DNA of 64,000 nucleotides, taken from NCBI RefSeq assembly GCF_002355475.1, contig NZ_AP014862.1, positions 6,014,001 through 6,078,000 on the forward strand, written 5' to 3'. Numbering within the stretch: position 1 is the first letter of the stretch; each line of letters starts with the position of its first letter. This document shows, in pieces, positions 34,888-46,076 of this stretch. The notes under the pieces are model-generated. The model was not told where the DNA came from and did no database searches. It worked only from the letters and a program-made list of their open reading frames with translations. This stretch comes from Pseudomonas furukawaii. Its GTDB lineage: Bacteria > Pseudomonadota > Gammaproteobacteria > Pseudomonadales > Pseudomonadaceae. A program made the position numbers and the translations under genes.

Positions 34888-36096
34888 ATGCAGCGGCTCT
34901 ATCGGAAACGCATCCTCCTGGGCGTGGGCGGCGGCATCGCTGCCTACAAGAGCGCTGAACTGGTTCGCCGGCTGCGCGACCAGGGCGCCGAGGTCCGCGT
35001 GGTGATGACCCAGGGCGGCCGTGAGTTCATCACCCCGCTGACGCTCCAGGCCCTTTCCGGGCACCCCGTCCACCTCGACCTGCTGGACACGGCCGCCGAA
35101 GCGGCCATGGGGCATATCGAACTGGCCCGCTGGGCCGACCTGGTGCTGATCGCGCCGGCCACCGCCGACCTGATGGCCCGCCTCGCCCAAGGCGTCGCCG
35201 ATGACCTGCTGACCACCCTGGTGCTGGCCACCGACGCCCCCGTGGCGCTCGCCCCGGCGATGAACCAGGCCATGTGGCGCGACCCCGCCACCCAGGCCAA
35301 CCTGGACCTGCTGGTCCGTCGCGGGCTGCGCCTCTTCGGTCCCGCCGCCGGCAGCCAGGCCTGCGGCGATGTCGGCCTCGGCCGCATGCTGGAAGCCGAG
35401 GAACTCGCCCAGCGCGCCGCCGACTGCTTCGAACACCGCGCACTCACGGGCCGTCACGTGCTGATCACCGCCGGCCCGACCCAGGAAAACATCGACCCGG
35501 TGCGCTACATCACCAACCACAGCTCCGGAAAGATGGGCTTCGCCCTGGCCGAAGCCGCTGTGGAAGCCGGCGCCAAGGTCACCCTGATCACCGGCCCGGT
35601 GCACCTGCCCACCCCGGACCGGGTCAACCGCATCGACGTGGTCAGCGCCCGCGACATGCTCGCCGCCTGTGAAGTGGCGATGCCCTGCGACCTCCTGATC
35701 GCCGCCGCCGCCGTGGCCGACTACCGTCCGGAGGTGGTGGCCCAGCACAAGATGAAGAAAGACCCGACCAGCGGCGAAGGCCTGCTGCTGCAGTTGGTGC
35801 GCAACCCCGATATCCTCGCGACCCTCGCCGGCCGGCCCGACCGCCCCTTCAGCGTGGGCTTCGCCGCGGAGACGGAGAATCTCCTCGAGTACGCCTCGCG
35901 CAAACTCCGCGACAAGAACCTCGACCTGATCGTCGCCAATGACGTGGCCAACCCCACGATCGGCTTCAACAGCGAAGAGAATGCCATCACCGTCATCGAC
36001 CGCGACCTGGCCCAGACCAGCTTCGCTCAGACCAGCAAAGGCAAGATCGCCCGCCAGCTGGTTGCCTTCATCGCCGACCGCCTCAACCAGGCCTGA
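34888..36096 (+). CDS. coaBC: Phosphopantothenoylcysteine decarboxylase/synthase
   Basis: A 402-residue bifunctional coenzyme A enzyme. The N-terminal flavin-dependent CoaC part (to about 190) has the opening ILLGVGGGIAAYKSAELVRR, the PAMNQAMW motif and the catalytic Cys in QACGDVGLGRM. The C-terminal CoaB part has TAGPTQENIDPVRYITN, SSGKMG and the KMKKD motif. It makes 4'-phosphopantetheine from phosphopantothenate and cysteine. The ATG at 34888 gives the P. aeruginosa length; upstream in-frame codons cross the radC promoter region. dut follows after 6 bases. Confidence 0.96.
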   Translation: MQRLYRKRILLGVGGGIAAYKSAELVRRLRDQGAEVRVVMTQGGREFITPLTLQALSGHPVHLDLLDTAAEAAMGHIELARWADLVLIAPATADLMARLAQGVADDLLTTLVLATDAPVALAPAMNQAMWRDPATQANLDLLVRRGLRLFGPAAGSQACGDVGLGRMLEAEELAQRAADCFEHRALTGRHVLITAGPTQENIDPVRYITNHSSGKMGFALAEAAVEAGAKVTLITGPVHLPTPDRVNRIDVVSARDMLAACEVAMPCDLLIAAAAVADYRPEVVAQHKMKKDPTSGEGLLLQLVRNPDILATLAGRPDRPFSVGFAAETENLLEYASRKLRDKNLDLIVANDVANPTIGFNSEENAITVIDRDLAQTSFAQTSKGKIARQLVAFIADRLNQA

Positions 36097-36102
36097 GACC
36101 TC

Positions 36103-36558
36103 ATGCACTCACTGCAAGCCAAGATCCTCGATCCCCGCATCGGCAGCGAATTCCCGCTGCCGCAATACGCCACTCCGGGCTCCGCCGGCCTCGACCTGCG
36201 CGCCATGCTCAAGGAGGAAGTCGTCCTCGAGCCAGGCCAGACCCTGCTCATCCCCACCGGCCTCTCGATCCACATCGCCGACCCGGGCCTGGCCGCCCTG
36301 GTGCTGCCGCGCTCGGGCCTGGGCCACAAGCATGGCGTGGTGCTGGGCAACCTGGTCGGCCTGATCGACTCCGACTACCAGGGCGAACTCATGGTGTCCT
36401 GCTGGAACCGTGGCCAGACCGCCTTCCGCATCACGGTCGGCGAGCGCATCGCCCAACTGGTGCTGGTGCCCGTGGTCCAGGCGCATTTCGAACTGGTCGA
36501 CGAATTCCACGAAAGCCAGCGCGGCGCCGGCGGATTCGGCCACACCGGCAGCCAGTGA
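36103..36558 (+). CDS. dut: dUTP pyrophosphatase
   Basis: A 151-residue trimeric dUTPase with all five motifs: [38 protein letters not shown] and [11 protein letters not shown]. It removes dUTP and supplies dUMP. It is in an operon coaBC-dut-algC, the common pseudomonad order. Confidence 0.97.
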   Translation: MHSLQAKILDPRIGSEFPLPQYATPGSAGLDLRAMLKEEVVLEPGQTLLIPTGLSIHIADPGLAALVLPRSGLGHKHGVVLGNLVGLIDSDYQGELMVSCWNRGQTAFRITVGERIAQLVLVPVVQAHFELVDEFHESQRGAGGFGHTGSQ

Positions 36559-36597
36559 CCGCCTAGTATCAGGACGAACACGCCGAGGAGACGTTCA

Positions 36598-39195
36598 GTG
36601 AAACTCTTCAAGCGCCGCAGCAAGGACGCCGCCCCATCAGGATCGCCCCGACCCAATGGCGAGGCCCAGCCGACCCGCAAGGGTTCGGATGACCTGCTTC
36701 CCGGCGCCCTGGCCGCCCTGGCCGGCATCGCCGCCGCCGGCGCACTGCTCTGGTTCGGCCTGCTCGGCCCCGCCGAGCAGGCCCGCGTGGAACAACTCGG
36801 CCAGGCGTGGGGCAGCAGCCAGGCCGCCGCCCTGCGCCAGAGCCTTGCCCTGATCCAGGCCGACACCGTCGCCGCCGCCCACGACCCCGCCCTGATCGAA
36901 GCGCTGGACACTGGCGACGCCACACGCATCGCCACCGCCGAGCGCGGTCTGGTCTATCGCGACGGCGTGGTGGATGCCCACCTCAACCTGGTCGGCCAGG
37001 CCCAGCAGAACACCCAGCGCACGGCCCCGATGAACTTCGCCGCACTGGACCTGTTACAGCGCCTGGAAGGCGGCCAGCAGCCGGCTCCGGAAGCCTACAA
37101 GGTCGGCCAGCGCTGGCTGATCTACAGCGCGGCGCCCTTGCGCCCGAACGACCAGAGCCCCACCCGGGGCACACTGCTGCTGGTGTTCGACCTGGAGCGC
37201 CTGCTGCGCAGCCTGCCGCCCGCTTCCGCGGATATCGGCCTGCTGCAGTTGAACCAGCAATTCACCAACGCCCCGGTCCAGGTCCTGGCCCAACGTGGCC
37301 AGGCCGGTAGCGCCGCGCCCCTGTCCCTGGACAGCGGCAACCCGAACTGGACGCTCAGTTTCACACCCGGCCCGGCCTTGACCCGTCCAGCCTTTCAGCC
37401 CCTGCTGCTGGCCCTGGCCGCCCTGCTCGCCCTCGCCGGCGCGGTGCTCGGCCTGAAGCTCAGCCAGGGCGCCCTGCAACGCAAGCTGCGGGACGACGCC
37501 GAGCAGCTCAACCAACTGTTGCAAGAACTCTCGAACGGCAGGAGCGTCAAAGCCTTCAGTCTGCGCCTGCCGGCGCTGGACAGCCTGGCCCAGGCGCTGA
37601 CGCGCCAGGGCCGACGCAAACCCGAGCCGGCGCCTGACCTCGGCCTGGCCCAGGTGGCGAACGGCAACCCGGTTGCCGAAGCCCCCAAACGCCAGAGCGA
37701 ACTGGCCGACCCGCTTTTCCAAGATACCGACATTCTCGATATCGACATCCTCGACGAAGACCAGGACCTCCTGGGATTGGAGCAAGCCCCCGCCATGACC
37801 AGCATCGAACAGATCACCCCGCCCGCCCTGCCCGCCAGCATCTTCCGTGCCTACGACATCCGTGGCGTGGTCGGCGACACCCTCACCGCCGAAACCGCCT
37901 ACTGGGTGGGTCGCGCCATCGGCTCCGAGAGCCTGGCCCGCGGCGAGTCCTGCGTGTCCGTCGGCCGCGACGGCCGCCTCTCCGGCCCCGAGCTGGTGCA
38001 ATCCCTGATCCAGGGCCTGATGGACTGCGGCTGCCAGGTCACGGACGTCGGCATGGTGCCCACCCCGGCCCTCTACTACGCCGCCAACGTGCTGGCCGGC
38101 AAGTCCGGCGTGATGCTCACCGGCAGCCACAACCCGCCGGACTACAACGGCTTCAAGATCATGGTGGCCGGCGAGACCCTGGCCAACGAACAGATCACGG
38201 CCCTGCTCACCCGCATCCAGAACAACGACCTGGCCAGCGGCGTCGGCAGCGTCGAAGCGGTGGACGTACTGGAGCGCTACTTCCGCGAAATCCGCGACGA
38301 CATCGCCATGGCCAGGCCCATGAAGGTGGTGGTGGACTGCGGCAATGGCGTGGCCGGCGTGATCGCCCCGCAACTGATCGAAGCCCTCGGCTGCACCGTG
38401 ATTCCGCTCTTCTGCGACGTGGACGGCACCTTCCCCAACCACCACCCGGACCCGGGCAAACCGGAGAACCTGGAGGACCTCATCGCCAAGGTGAAGGAAG
38501 AGAAGGCCGACCTGGGCCTGGCCTTCGACGGCGATGGCGACCGCGTCGGCGTGGTGACCAACGAAGGCACCATCATCTATCCCGACCGCCTGCTGATGCT
38601 GTTCGCCAAGGACGTCGTGTCCCGCAACCCTGGCGCCGACATCATCTTCGACGTGAAATGCACCCGCCGCCTGACCTCCCTCATCAGCGGCTACGGCGGC
38701 CGCCCGGTAATGTGGAAGACCGGCCACTCCCTGATCAAGAAGAAGATGAAGGAAACCGGTGCGCTGCTGGCTGGCGAGATGAGCGGCCACATCTTCTTCA
38801 AGGAGCGCTGGTACGGCTTCGACGACGGCATCTACAGCGCCGCCCGCCTCCTGGAAATCCTCAGCCAGGACAAGCGCGACGCCGAACATGTGTTCTCGAC
38901 CTTCCCCAAGGACGTCTCCACTCCGGAGATCAACATCACCGTCACCGACGAGAGCAAGTTCCGCCTGATCGAGGCCCTGCAACGCCAGGCCAACTGGGGC
39001 GAAGCCAATCTCACCACCCTCGATGGCGTGCGTGTGGATTACCCGAAGGGCTGGGGCCTGGTCCGCGCCTCCAACACGACCCCCGTGCTGGTGCTGCGCT
39101 TCGAGGCCGACACCGAGGACGAGCTGGAGCGCATCAAGGAAGTGTTCCGCAGCCAGCTGACCCTCGTCGCCCCCGAACTCAACCTGCCGTTCTGA
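36598..39195 (+). CDS. algC: Phosphomannomutase/phosphoglucomutase AlgC with membrane N-terminal domain
   Basis: An 865-residue protein. The last 466 residues (ATG at 37795) are AlgC proper: phosphoserine loop MLTGSHNPPDYNG, metal loop AFDGDGDRVGV, sugar-binding GEMSGHIFF and phosphate-binding RASNTTPVLVLRF. It interconverts mannose and glucose 1- and 6-phosphates for alginate, LPS and rhamnolipid. The first 400 residues form an extra region with two membrane segments (about 35-55 and 258-285) enclosing a putative periplasmic sensor-like domain, then a low-complexity acidic linker (DTDILDIDILDEDQDLL). A second start at 37795, with a weak GGAG, may yield the classical enzyme. ATG at 36598 follows GGAGACG. 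Confidence 0.94.
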   Translation: MKLFKRRSKDAAPSGSPRPNGEAQPTRKGSDDLLPGALAALAGIAAAGALLWFGLLGPAEQARVEQLGQAWGSSQAAALRQSLALIQADTVAAAHDPALIEALDTGDATRIATAERGLVYRDGVVDAHLNLVGQAQQNTQRTAPMNFAALDLLQRLEGGQQPAPEAYKVGQRWLIYSAAPLRPNDQSPTRGTLLLVFDLERLLRSLPPASADIGLLQLNQQFTNAPVQVLAQRGQAGSAAPLSLDSGNPNWTLSFTPGPALTRPAFQPLLLALAALLALAGAVLGLKLSQGALQRKLRDDAEQLNQLLQELSNGRSVKAFSLRLPALDSLAQALTRQGRRKPEPAPDLGLAQVANGNPVAEAPKRQSELADPLFQDTDILDIDILDEDQDLLGLEQAPAMTSIEQITPPALPASIFRAYDIRGVVGDTLTAETAYWVGRAIGSESLARGESCVSVGRDGRLSGPELVQSLIQGLMDCGCQVTDVGMVPTPALYYAANVLAGKSGVMLTGSHNPPDYNGFKIMVAGETLANEQITALLTRIQNNDLASGVGSVEAVDVLERYFREIRDDIAMARPMKVVVDCGNGVAGVIAPQLIEALGCTVIPLFCDVDGTFPNHHPDPGKPENLEDLIAKVKEEKADLGLAFDGDGDRVGVVTNEGTIIYPDRLLMLFAKDVVSRNPGADIIFDVKCTRRLTSLISGYGGRPVMWKTGHSLIKKKMKETGALLAGEMSGHIFFKERWYGFDDGIYSAARLLEILSQDKRDAEHVFSTFPKDVSTPEINITVTDESKFRLIEALQRQANWGEANLTTLDGVRVDYPKGWGLVRASNTTPVLVLRFEADTEDELERIKEVFRSQLTLVAPELNLPF

Positions 39196-40122
<927 letters not shown>

Positions 40123-40140
40123 GCGAAGCGTCACCCCAGG

Positions 40141-40168
40141 CAGGCCGGAGCGATCCGGCCTGTTTCAT
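40141..40168 (+). terminator. Terminator after argB
   Basis: Stem CAGGCCGGA/TCCGGCCTG with a 4-base loop, then a T-rich tail. It ends 15 or so bases before the thioesterase gene. Confidence 0.75.
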
Positions 40169-40185
40169 TTCAAGGAGCCGGAAAC

Positions 40186-40629
40186 ATGGCCAAGCTGTCC
40201 CGCGACGACTTCCGTTTCTTCCATCCGCTGCGGGTGCGCTGGGCGGAGGTGGATCCCCAGGGGATCGTCTTCAACGGCAACTACCTGACCTACGCCGATG
40301 TCGCCATCACCGAATACTTCCGCGCCCTCGAGGTGAGTTATCCCGCCGACCTGCTGAGGGACGGCGGCGACTTCTTCGCCGTGCGGACACTGCTGGAATA
40401 CCTGGCGCCGGCGCGCTTCGACGACGAGTTGGAGATTGGCGTGCGGGTCGCCCGCCTGGGTGGCGCGAGCATGGGCTTCGAGCTGGGCATCTGGCGCAAC
40501 GGCGAACAGCTCACCTCGGGCGAGGTGGTCTATGTCCATGCCGATGCCGAGGAGCGCCGGAGCCTGCGCCTGCCGGACTGGCTGCGGGAAAGGGTCCGGA
40601 GCTTCGAACGATGCGCTCCGGCGGACTGA
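40186..40629 (+). CDS. Acyl-CoA thioesterase (4HBT/YbgC type)
   Basis: A 147-residue hotdog-fold thioesterase. The signature VRWAEVDPQGIVFNGNYLTYADVAITEYFR (given in parts: RWAEVDPQGIVFNGNYL) holds the catalytic Asp of the 4-hydroxybenzoyl-CoA thioesterase class. It cleaves acyl-CoAs; the substrate is unknown. AAGGAGCC precedes the start. It lies convergent to a DUF4124 gene. Confidence 0.87.
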   Translation: MAKLSRDDFRFFHPLRVRWAEVDPQGIVFNGNYLTYADVAITEYFRALEVSYPADLLRDGGDFFAVRTLLEYLAPARFDDELEIGVRVARLGGASMGFELGIWRNGEQLTSGEVVYVHADAEERRSLRLPDWLRERVRSFERCAPAD

Positions 40630-40636
40630 CGCGGCG

Positions 40637-41233
40637 CTAGCGTGAGGAGCCGCCCAGCAGCTCGGTGATGCGTGCGCGGTCAGCGGCGTAGCTGGCCCTG
40701 ACGGCTTCGCGATCCTGCTCGTAGCGGGCGATGTCCGCCTCCAGCCCTTTCTGCTGGTCCCGCAGGTTGTTGATCTGCTCCACCAGGTGGGCCGGCACTT
40801 CGCGCCCCGCCCGCTCGCTTTCCGCGGCCTGGCTCTGCAGGTTCGCCTGCTGCGCACGCAGGGACTGCTGGTTGCCCCTGGCCACGCCGATGAGGCTGTC
40901 CAGCTCCGCCAGCTTGCGCTCGAGGGCCCGATCCACATCGCTGACGCTGGTGTAGAGCCGCAACAGCTTGGCATCGGAGCTGGCGCGAGCCTTGGCGTCC
41001 AGCTGCCGCTGCATCTCCTCGCGGCTGGGCGCCGGCGGCACCACGCGGACGACGCGCCCCTGCTCGTTGAGCACCTCGTAGCCCTTGCCGATGTACTCGG
41101 GCGGCACGCCCTGCCGATCCAGCACGGTCACGCCCTTGTCATCGACATAGCGGTACAGCTCCGCCGCACCCGCCAGCGCGGGCAGCAGCAGCCCCAGTGA
41201 AAGGCCGAGGCGGAGTGCGGAGGACTTCAGCAT
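40637..41233 (-). CDS. DUF4124-domain periplasmic protein
   Basis: A 198-residue exported protein with signal peptide LRLGLSLGLLLPALAGAA, then a DUF4124 domain (ELYRYVDDKGVTVLDRQGVP) and a long coiled coil from about residue 60 to 190 rich in Gln, Glu and Arg. DUF4124 proteins are common in the envelope of gammaproteobacteria; function is unknown. It is 23 bases downstream of pyrE on the same strand. Confidence 0.85.
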   Translation of the reverse strand: MLKSSALRLGLSLGLLLPALAGAAELYRYVDDKGVTVLDRQGVPPEYIGKGYEVLNEQGRVVRVVPPAPSREEMQRQLDAKARASSDAKLLRLYTSVSDVDRALERKLAELDSLIGVARGNQQSLRAQQANLQSQAAESERAGREVPAHLVEQINNLRDQQKGLEADIARYEQDREAVRASYAADRARITELLGGSSR

Positions 41234-41256
41234 GAGCGTTCCCCGGCGCCGTCGGT

Positions 41257-41898
41257 TCAGATGCCGAAGTTGGCGCGATAGGTTTCGACAGCGGGCAGGT
41301 GCTTCTTCAGCTCGGCATCGCCCGCCAGGTACTCCAGCACCTGCTCCAGGGACACGATGCTGACCACGGGCATGCCGAAATCGCGCTCCACCTCCTGGAT
41401 CGCCGACAGCTCGCCCTGGCCCCGCTCCTGGCGGTTCAGGGCGATGAGCACGCCGGCCGCCTGGGCATTCTGCGCCTGGATGATCTGCATCACCTCGCGA
41501 ATCGCGGTACCGGCGGTGATCACGTCATCGATGATCAGCACGCGCCCGGCCAGCGGCGCGCCCACCAGGGTGCCGCCCTCGCCGTGGTCCTTGGCTTCCT
41601 TGCGGTTGAAGCACCAGGGAATGTCGATCTGGTGATGTTCGGCCAGAGCCACTGCAGTGGCGGCGGCCAGCGGAATGCCCTTGTAGGCCGGGCCGAACAG
41701 CACATCGAAAGCAATGCCGCTATCGACCACGGCGGCCGCATAGAACCGCCCCAGCTGGGCGAGCGCCAGACCGCTGTTGAACAGGCCGGCGTTGAAGAAA
41801 TAGGGGCTGGTGCGCCCGGACTTGAGAGTGAATTCACCGAAGCGGAGAACCCCGCGCTCGATGGCAAAACGAATGAAATCGCGCTGGTACGCCTGCAT
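41257..41898 (-). CDS. pyrE: Orotate phosphoribosyltransferase
   Basis: A 213-residue enzyme of pyrimidine synthesis joining orotate to PRPP. The PRPP loop is [17 protein letters not shown], and the substrate region [13 protein letters not shown] is intact. It is divergent from crc, the conserved Pseudomonas order; the short gap of 80 bases holds both promoters. Confidence 0.97.
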   Translation of the reverse strand: MQAYQRDFIRFAIERGVLRFGEFTLKSGRTSPYFFNAGLFNSGLALAQLGRFYAAAVVDSGIAFDVLFGPAYKGIPLAAATAVALAEHHQIDIPWCFNRKEAKDHGEGGTLVGAPLAGRVLIIDDVITAGTAIREVMQIIQAQNAQAAGVLIALNRQERGQGELSAIQEVERDFGMPVVSIVSLEQVLEYLAGDAELKKHLPAVETYRANFGI

Positions 41899-41978
41899 GA
41901 ATAGCCTCGGACGGCACGGATTTAGCTAATTAGAGAGAGCTCGGGTATCATACACGCACGTGTTTTTGGGGGCCATTT

Positions 41979-42758
41979 ATGCGGATCATCAGTGTGAACG
42001 TGAATGGTATTCAAGCCGCCGCCGAACGAGGTCTCCTCAGTTGGCTGCAGGCTCAGAATGCCGACGTGATCTGCCTGCAAGACACACGTGCCTCAGCCTT
42101 CGAACTGGACGACCCTGCCTTCCAACTGGATGGTTATTTCCTCTACGCCGGCGATGCCGAAGTACCCTCCCAAGGTGGAGTGGCGCTCTATTCGCGGTTG
42201 CAGCCCAAGGCGGTGATCTGGGGACTCGGCTTCGAGTCCTGCGATAGGTACGGACGTTACCTGCAGGCGGATTTCGACAAAGTGAGCATCGCCACCCTGC
42301 TGCTGCCTTCCGGGCAAGGCGGGGACGAGAACCTGAACCACAAGTTCAAGTTCATGGACGATCTCGCCCATTATCTGAACAAGCAGCGCCGCAAGCGCCG
42401 CGAGTACATCTACTGCGGCTCGCTCTACGTCGCCCATCAGAAGCTGGATGTGAAGAACTGGCGCGACTGCCAGCAACTCCCCGGATTCCTGGCGCCGGAG
42501 CGTGCCTGGATGGACGAAGTGTTCGGCAACATGGGCTATGTGGATGCATTGCGCGAAGTCAGCCGCGAAGGCGACCAGTTCAGCTGGTGGCCGGACAGCG
42601 AGCAGGCCGAGATGCTCAACCTCGGCTGGCGCTTCGACTACCAGGTACTCACGCCCGGCCTGCGCCGCTTCGTGCGCAGCGCACGCCTGCCGCGCCAGCC
42701 GCGCTTCTCCCAGCATGCGCCGCTGATCGTGGACTACGACTGGTTGCTGAGCGTTTGA
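41979..42758 (+). CDS. crc: Catabolite repression control protein Crc
   Basis: A 259-residue protein of the exonuclease III fold: MRIISVNVNGIQAAAERGLL, then DVICLQDTRAS, GVALYSR, LGWRFDYQVL and SQHAPLIVDYDW. Crc has lost nuclease activity and works with Hfq to block translation of catabolic mRNAs when preferred carbon sources are present. The usual catalytic Glu and His positions are altered here (QDTR for the E of LQETK). A strong terminator follows. Confidence 0.97.
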   Translation: MRIISVNVNGIQAAAERGLLSWLQAQNADVICLQDTRASAFELDDPAFQLDGYFLYAGDAEVPSQGGVALYSRLQPKAVIWGLGFESCDRYGRYLQADFDKVSIATLLLPSGQGGDENLNHKFKFMDDLAHYLNKQRRKRREYIYCGSLYVAHQKLDVKNWRDCQQLPGFLAPERAWMDEVFGNMGYVDALREVSREGDQFSWWPDSEQAEMLNLGWRFDYQVLTPGLRRFVRSARLPRQPRFSQHAPLIVDYDWLLSV

Positions 42759-42782
42759 TAGCTGAGCCTGTCCTTCAGGCGG

Positions 42783-42812
42783 AAAAAAGCCGGCGTCATA
42801 GCCGGCTTTTTC
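42783..42812 (+). terminator. Bidirectional terminator between crc and DUF4870 gene
   Basis: AAGCCGGC/GCCGGCTT stem with A6 on the left and T5 on the right, between convergent genes. Confidence 0.88.
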
Positions 42813-42828
42813 TTGCCTTCGTCTCGCG

Positions 42829-43194
42829 CTACTTCACCAGCCGCCAGCAGAAGGGATAGCGATAGGCCTGCCCTTCGTTGGCCTTGATCCCGGCGATGAT
42901 GGTGAGCACCAGCGCACCGATACTCACGAGCCCCAGCAAGGGGAAGCCGATCACCACCAGCATCAGCAGGAAGCAGAGCACCACCGCCAGCGCCACGCTG
43001 ATCTGGAAGTTCAGCGCTTCCTTGCCCTGGGCATCGACGAAGGGGTCCATGTCCTTCTTGATCTGCCAGACGATCAGGGGCCCGAGCAGGTTGCCGAAGG
43101 GAAATACCAGTCCGAGGAAGGCGGCGAAGTGGCAGAACATCGCCCATTGCCGCGCTTCCCGGCTCGGCTCGCGGTATTCGACAGGTTCGTCCAT
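42829..43194 (-). CDS. DUF4870 membrane protein
   Basis: A 121-residue protein with three membrane segments (MFCHFAAFLGLVFPFGNLLG, then VALAVVLCFLLMLVVIGF and LGLVSIGALVLTIIAGI) and the DUF4870 pattern PLIVWQIKKDMDPFVDAQGK. The ATG at 43194 has GGAGG 6 bases upstream; the longer frame to 43251 overlaps rph. Function unknown. It follows rph by about 25 bases on the same strand. Confidence 0.88.
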   Translation of the reverse strand: MDEPVEYREPSREARQWAMFCHFAAFLGLVFPFGNLLGPLIVWQIKKDMDPFVDAQGKEALNFQISVALAVVLCFLLMLVVIGFPLLGLVSIGALVLTIIAGIKANEGQAYRYPFCWRLVK

Positions 43195-43219
43195 TTCCAC
43201 CTCCGCTCGATTCGTGGGG

Positions 43220-43939
43220 TCAGTCCGCCAGGGCGGCGCGCTGCAGCTCAAACAGCTCGTTCAGTCCCTGGCGCGCCAGCTCCAGCATGGCCGTCAGTTC
43301 TTCCGGCTGGAAGGGCTCGCCCTCGGCGGTGCCCTGGACTTCGATGAAGCCGCCGGCCTCGGTCATGACCACGTTCAGGTCCGTCTCGGCGGCGGAGTCC
43401 TCCAGGTAGTCCAGATCCAGCACCGGCACGCCCTGATAGATACCCACGGACACCGCGGCCACCATCTGCTTCAGCGGCTCGCCCTTGAGCGCACCACGCT
43501 TCTTCAGCACCTTCAGCGCATCCACCAGGGCCACCATGGCACCGGTGATGGACGCCGTACGGGTACCACCGTCGGCCTGGATCACGTCGCAATCCAGGTA
43601 GACGGTGTTCTCGCCCAGCTTGCTCATGTCCAGCGCAGCGCGCAGGGAGCGACCGATCAGGCGCTGGATCTCCAGGGTGCGACCACCCTGTTTGCCACGG
43701 CTGGCCTCGCGCTGGTTACGCTCGCCGGTGGCGCGGGGCAGCATGCCGTATTCGGCGGTCAGCCAACCCTGGCCCTGACCCTTGAGGAAGCGCGGGACGC
43801 CCGCCTCGACGCTGGCCGTACAGATCACCTTGGTATCCCCGAACTCGACCAGCACGGAGCCTTCGGCGTGCTTGGTGTAATTGCGGGTGATGCGGATCGG
43901 ACGCAGCTGATCGGCCGCGCGGCCACTGGGACGTTTCAT
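43220..43939 (-). CDS. rph: Ribonuclease PH
   Basis: A 239-residue phosphorolytic 3' exonuclease that trims tRNA ends. Family blocks: [54 protein letters not shown] and [20 protein letters not shown]. The start at 43939 gives the P. aeruginosa length; 21 upstream codons lack a site. Divergent from yicC. Confidence 0.97.
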   Translation of the reverse strand: MKRPSGRAADQLRPIRITRNYTKHAEGSVLVEFGDTKVICTASVEAGVPRFLKGQGQGWLTAEYGMLPRATGERNQREASRGKQGGRTLEIQRLIGRSLRAALDMSKLGENTVYLDCDVIQADGGTRTASITGAMVALVDALKVLKKRGALKGEPLKQMVAAVSVGIYQGVPVLDLDYLEDSAAETDLNVVMTEAGGFIEVQGTAEGEPFQPEELTAMLELARQGLNELFELQRAALAD

Positions 43940-44075
43940 GGGGCTTACCTGTTCGGGAGAAATCTGCCGGCCATTATAGAGGCCACCGGCCAAGGGCGAC
44001 ATCGCCGCGTTGGGAGCCTCGGGTCGGCTGGGCTACAATCGCCTCCTTTGATCGCCGAAACCGAGAGGAAAACCC

Positions 44076-44939
44076 ATGGTGCACAGCATGACCGCCTTCG
44101 CCCGCGTGGAGCGGGCCGGCCCCTACGGCACCCTGAGTTGGGAACTGCGCTCGGTCAACCACCGCTACCTGGAACCGCACCTGCGCCTGCCTGACGCCTT
44201 CCGCGATCTCGAAGGCCCGGTGCGCGACGCCCTGCGCCAGGGCCTGTCCCGAGGCAAGGTGGAGATCACCCTGCGCCTGGCCGAGGAAACCGCCGGCAAA
44301 CCCTTGCAGGTGGATCGCGAACGAGCCGCGCAACTGATCGAGGCCGCCGAAGCCGTCGCCGCCCTGATCCGCCAGCCGGCACCGCTCAATCCCCTGGAAG
44401 TGCTCGCATGGCCGGGCGTGCTGGTGGCCGACGCCGCCGATCCCCAGGCCCTCAACGCCGCGGCACTGGGAGCCTTCACCGAAGCCCTGGAAGAGCTCAA
44501 GAAGGGCCGCGGGCGTGAAGGCACCGAGTTGGCGCGCCTCCTCAACGAGCGCCTGGACGCCATGCAGGAAGAAGTCACCGCCCTGCGCGCGCTGGTCCCG
44601 CAGATGCTCGCCGCCCAGCGCCAGAAGGTCCTCGACCGCTTTGGCGAGATGAAGACCGAACTGGACCCCCAACGCCTGGAACAGGAAATGGTCCTGCTGG
44701 CGCAGAAGAGCGACGTGGCGGAAGAACTGGACCGTCTCGGCACCCACATCGGTGAAGTGCGCCGCGTGCTCAAGGCGGGCGGCGCCGCTGGTCGCCGCCT
44801 GGACTTCCTGATGCAGGAGCTGAATCGCGAGGCCAACACCCTGGGCTCCAAGGCCTTCGACCCGCGCAGCACCCAGGCCGCCGTCAATCTAAAGGTCCTG
44901 ATCGAGCAGATGCGCGAGCAGGTCCAGAACATCGAGTAA
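44076..44939 (+). CDS. yicC: YicC-family endoribonuclease
   Basis: A 287-residue protein with the opening MVHSMTAFARVERAGPYGTL, the SVNHRYLEPHLRLP motif and the C-terminal DUF1732 block RRLDFLMQELNREANTLGSK. YicC of E. coli is an endoribonuclease involved in sRNA turnover. It lies just upstream of gmk (12-base gap) in a conserved order. Confidence 0.95.
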   Translation: MVHSMTAFARVERAGPYGTLSWELRSVNHRYLEPHLRLPDAFRDLEGPVRDALRQGLSRGKVEITLRLAEETAGKPLQVDRERAAQLIEAAEAVAALIRQPAPLNPLEVLAWPGVLVADAADPQALNAAALGAFTEALEELKKGRGREGTELARLLNERLDAMQEEVTALRALVPQMLAAQRQKVLDRFGEMKTELDPQRLEQEMVLLAQKSDVAEELDRLGTHIGEVRRVLKAGGAAGRRLDFLMQELNREANTLGSKAFDPRSTQAAVNLKVLIEQMREQVQNIE

Positions 44940-45572
<633 letters not shown>

Positions 45573-45752
45573 TAAGGACCGCTTCCATCACCGCCATCGC
45601 TGGCGATCGGGGCCACCTTGGCCCAGACTTCGTCAAGGGAAGCGTCGAGCAATCGGCGCTTCCCTAATTGGTGGCGATTTTTTAGACTATCCAGTCCGCT
45701 CGCCCGATCGGGCACAGCATCCGTCATTACATTTCGTGCTACGAGGAACACC
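45573..45752 (+). promoter_or_regulatory. gmk-rpoZ intergenic region with hairpins
   Basis: A 180-base region with a stem GGGAAGCG/CGCTTCCC (45637-45664) followed after 12 bases by TTTTTT, and smaller dyads (GCCCGATCGGGC at 45703-45714). It probably holds the end of the gmk transcript and the rpoZ-spoT promoter. Confidence 0.45.
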
Positions 45753-46016
45753 ATGGCCCGCGTTACCGTTGAAGACTGCCTGGACAACGTCGATAACCGC
45801 TTCGAGCTGGTCATGCTCGCCACCAAGCGTTCCCGTCAGCTGGCCACCGGCGGCAAGGAGCCGAAGGTAGCCTGGGAAAACGACAAGCCGACCGTAGTCG
45901 CCCTGCGCGAAATCGCTGCCGGTCTGGTCGACTACGATGTGGTCGCCCAGGAAGACATCGTTGAAGAAGAGCCGCTGTTCGCCGCATTCGAGGAAGAGGC
46001 CAACGAGGCCCTCTGA
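45753..46016 (+). CDS. rpoZ: RNA polymerase omega subunit
   Basis: An 87-residue protein: [20 protein letters not shown], then [16 protein letters not shown] and [14 protein letters not shown], followed by an acidic tail. Omega aids assembly of RNA polymerase and forms part of one ppGpp site. GAGGAACACC precedes the ATG. spoT follows after 60 bases. Confidence 0.97.
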   Translation: MARVTVEDCLDNVDNRFELVMLATKRSRQLATGGKEPKVAWENDKPTVVALREIAAGLVDYDVVAQEDIVEEEPLFAAFEEEANEAL

Positions 46017-46076
46017 GTCCATGCCTGGTCGACGTCGAACGGCGCAGGGTAACCAAGGCCGGCAAGGAGACAGATC

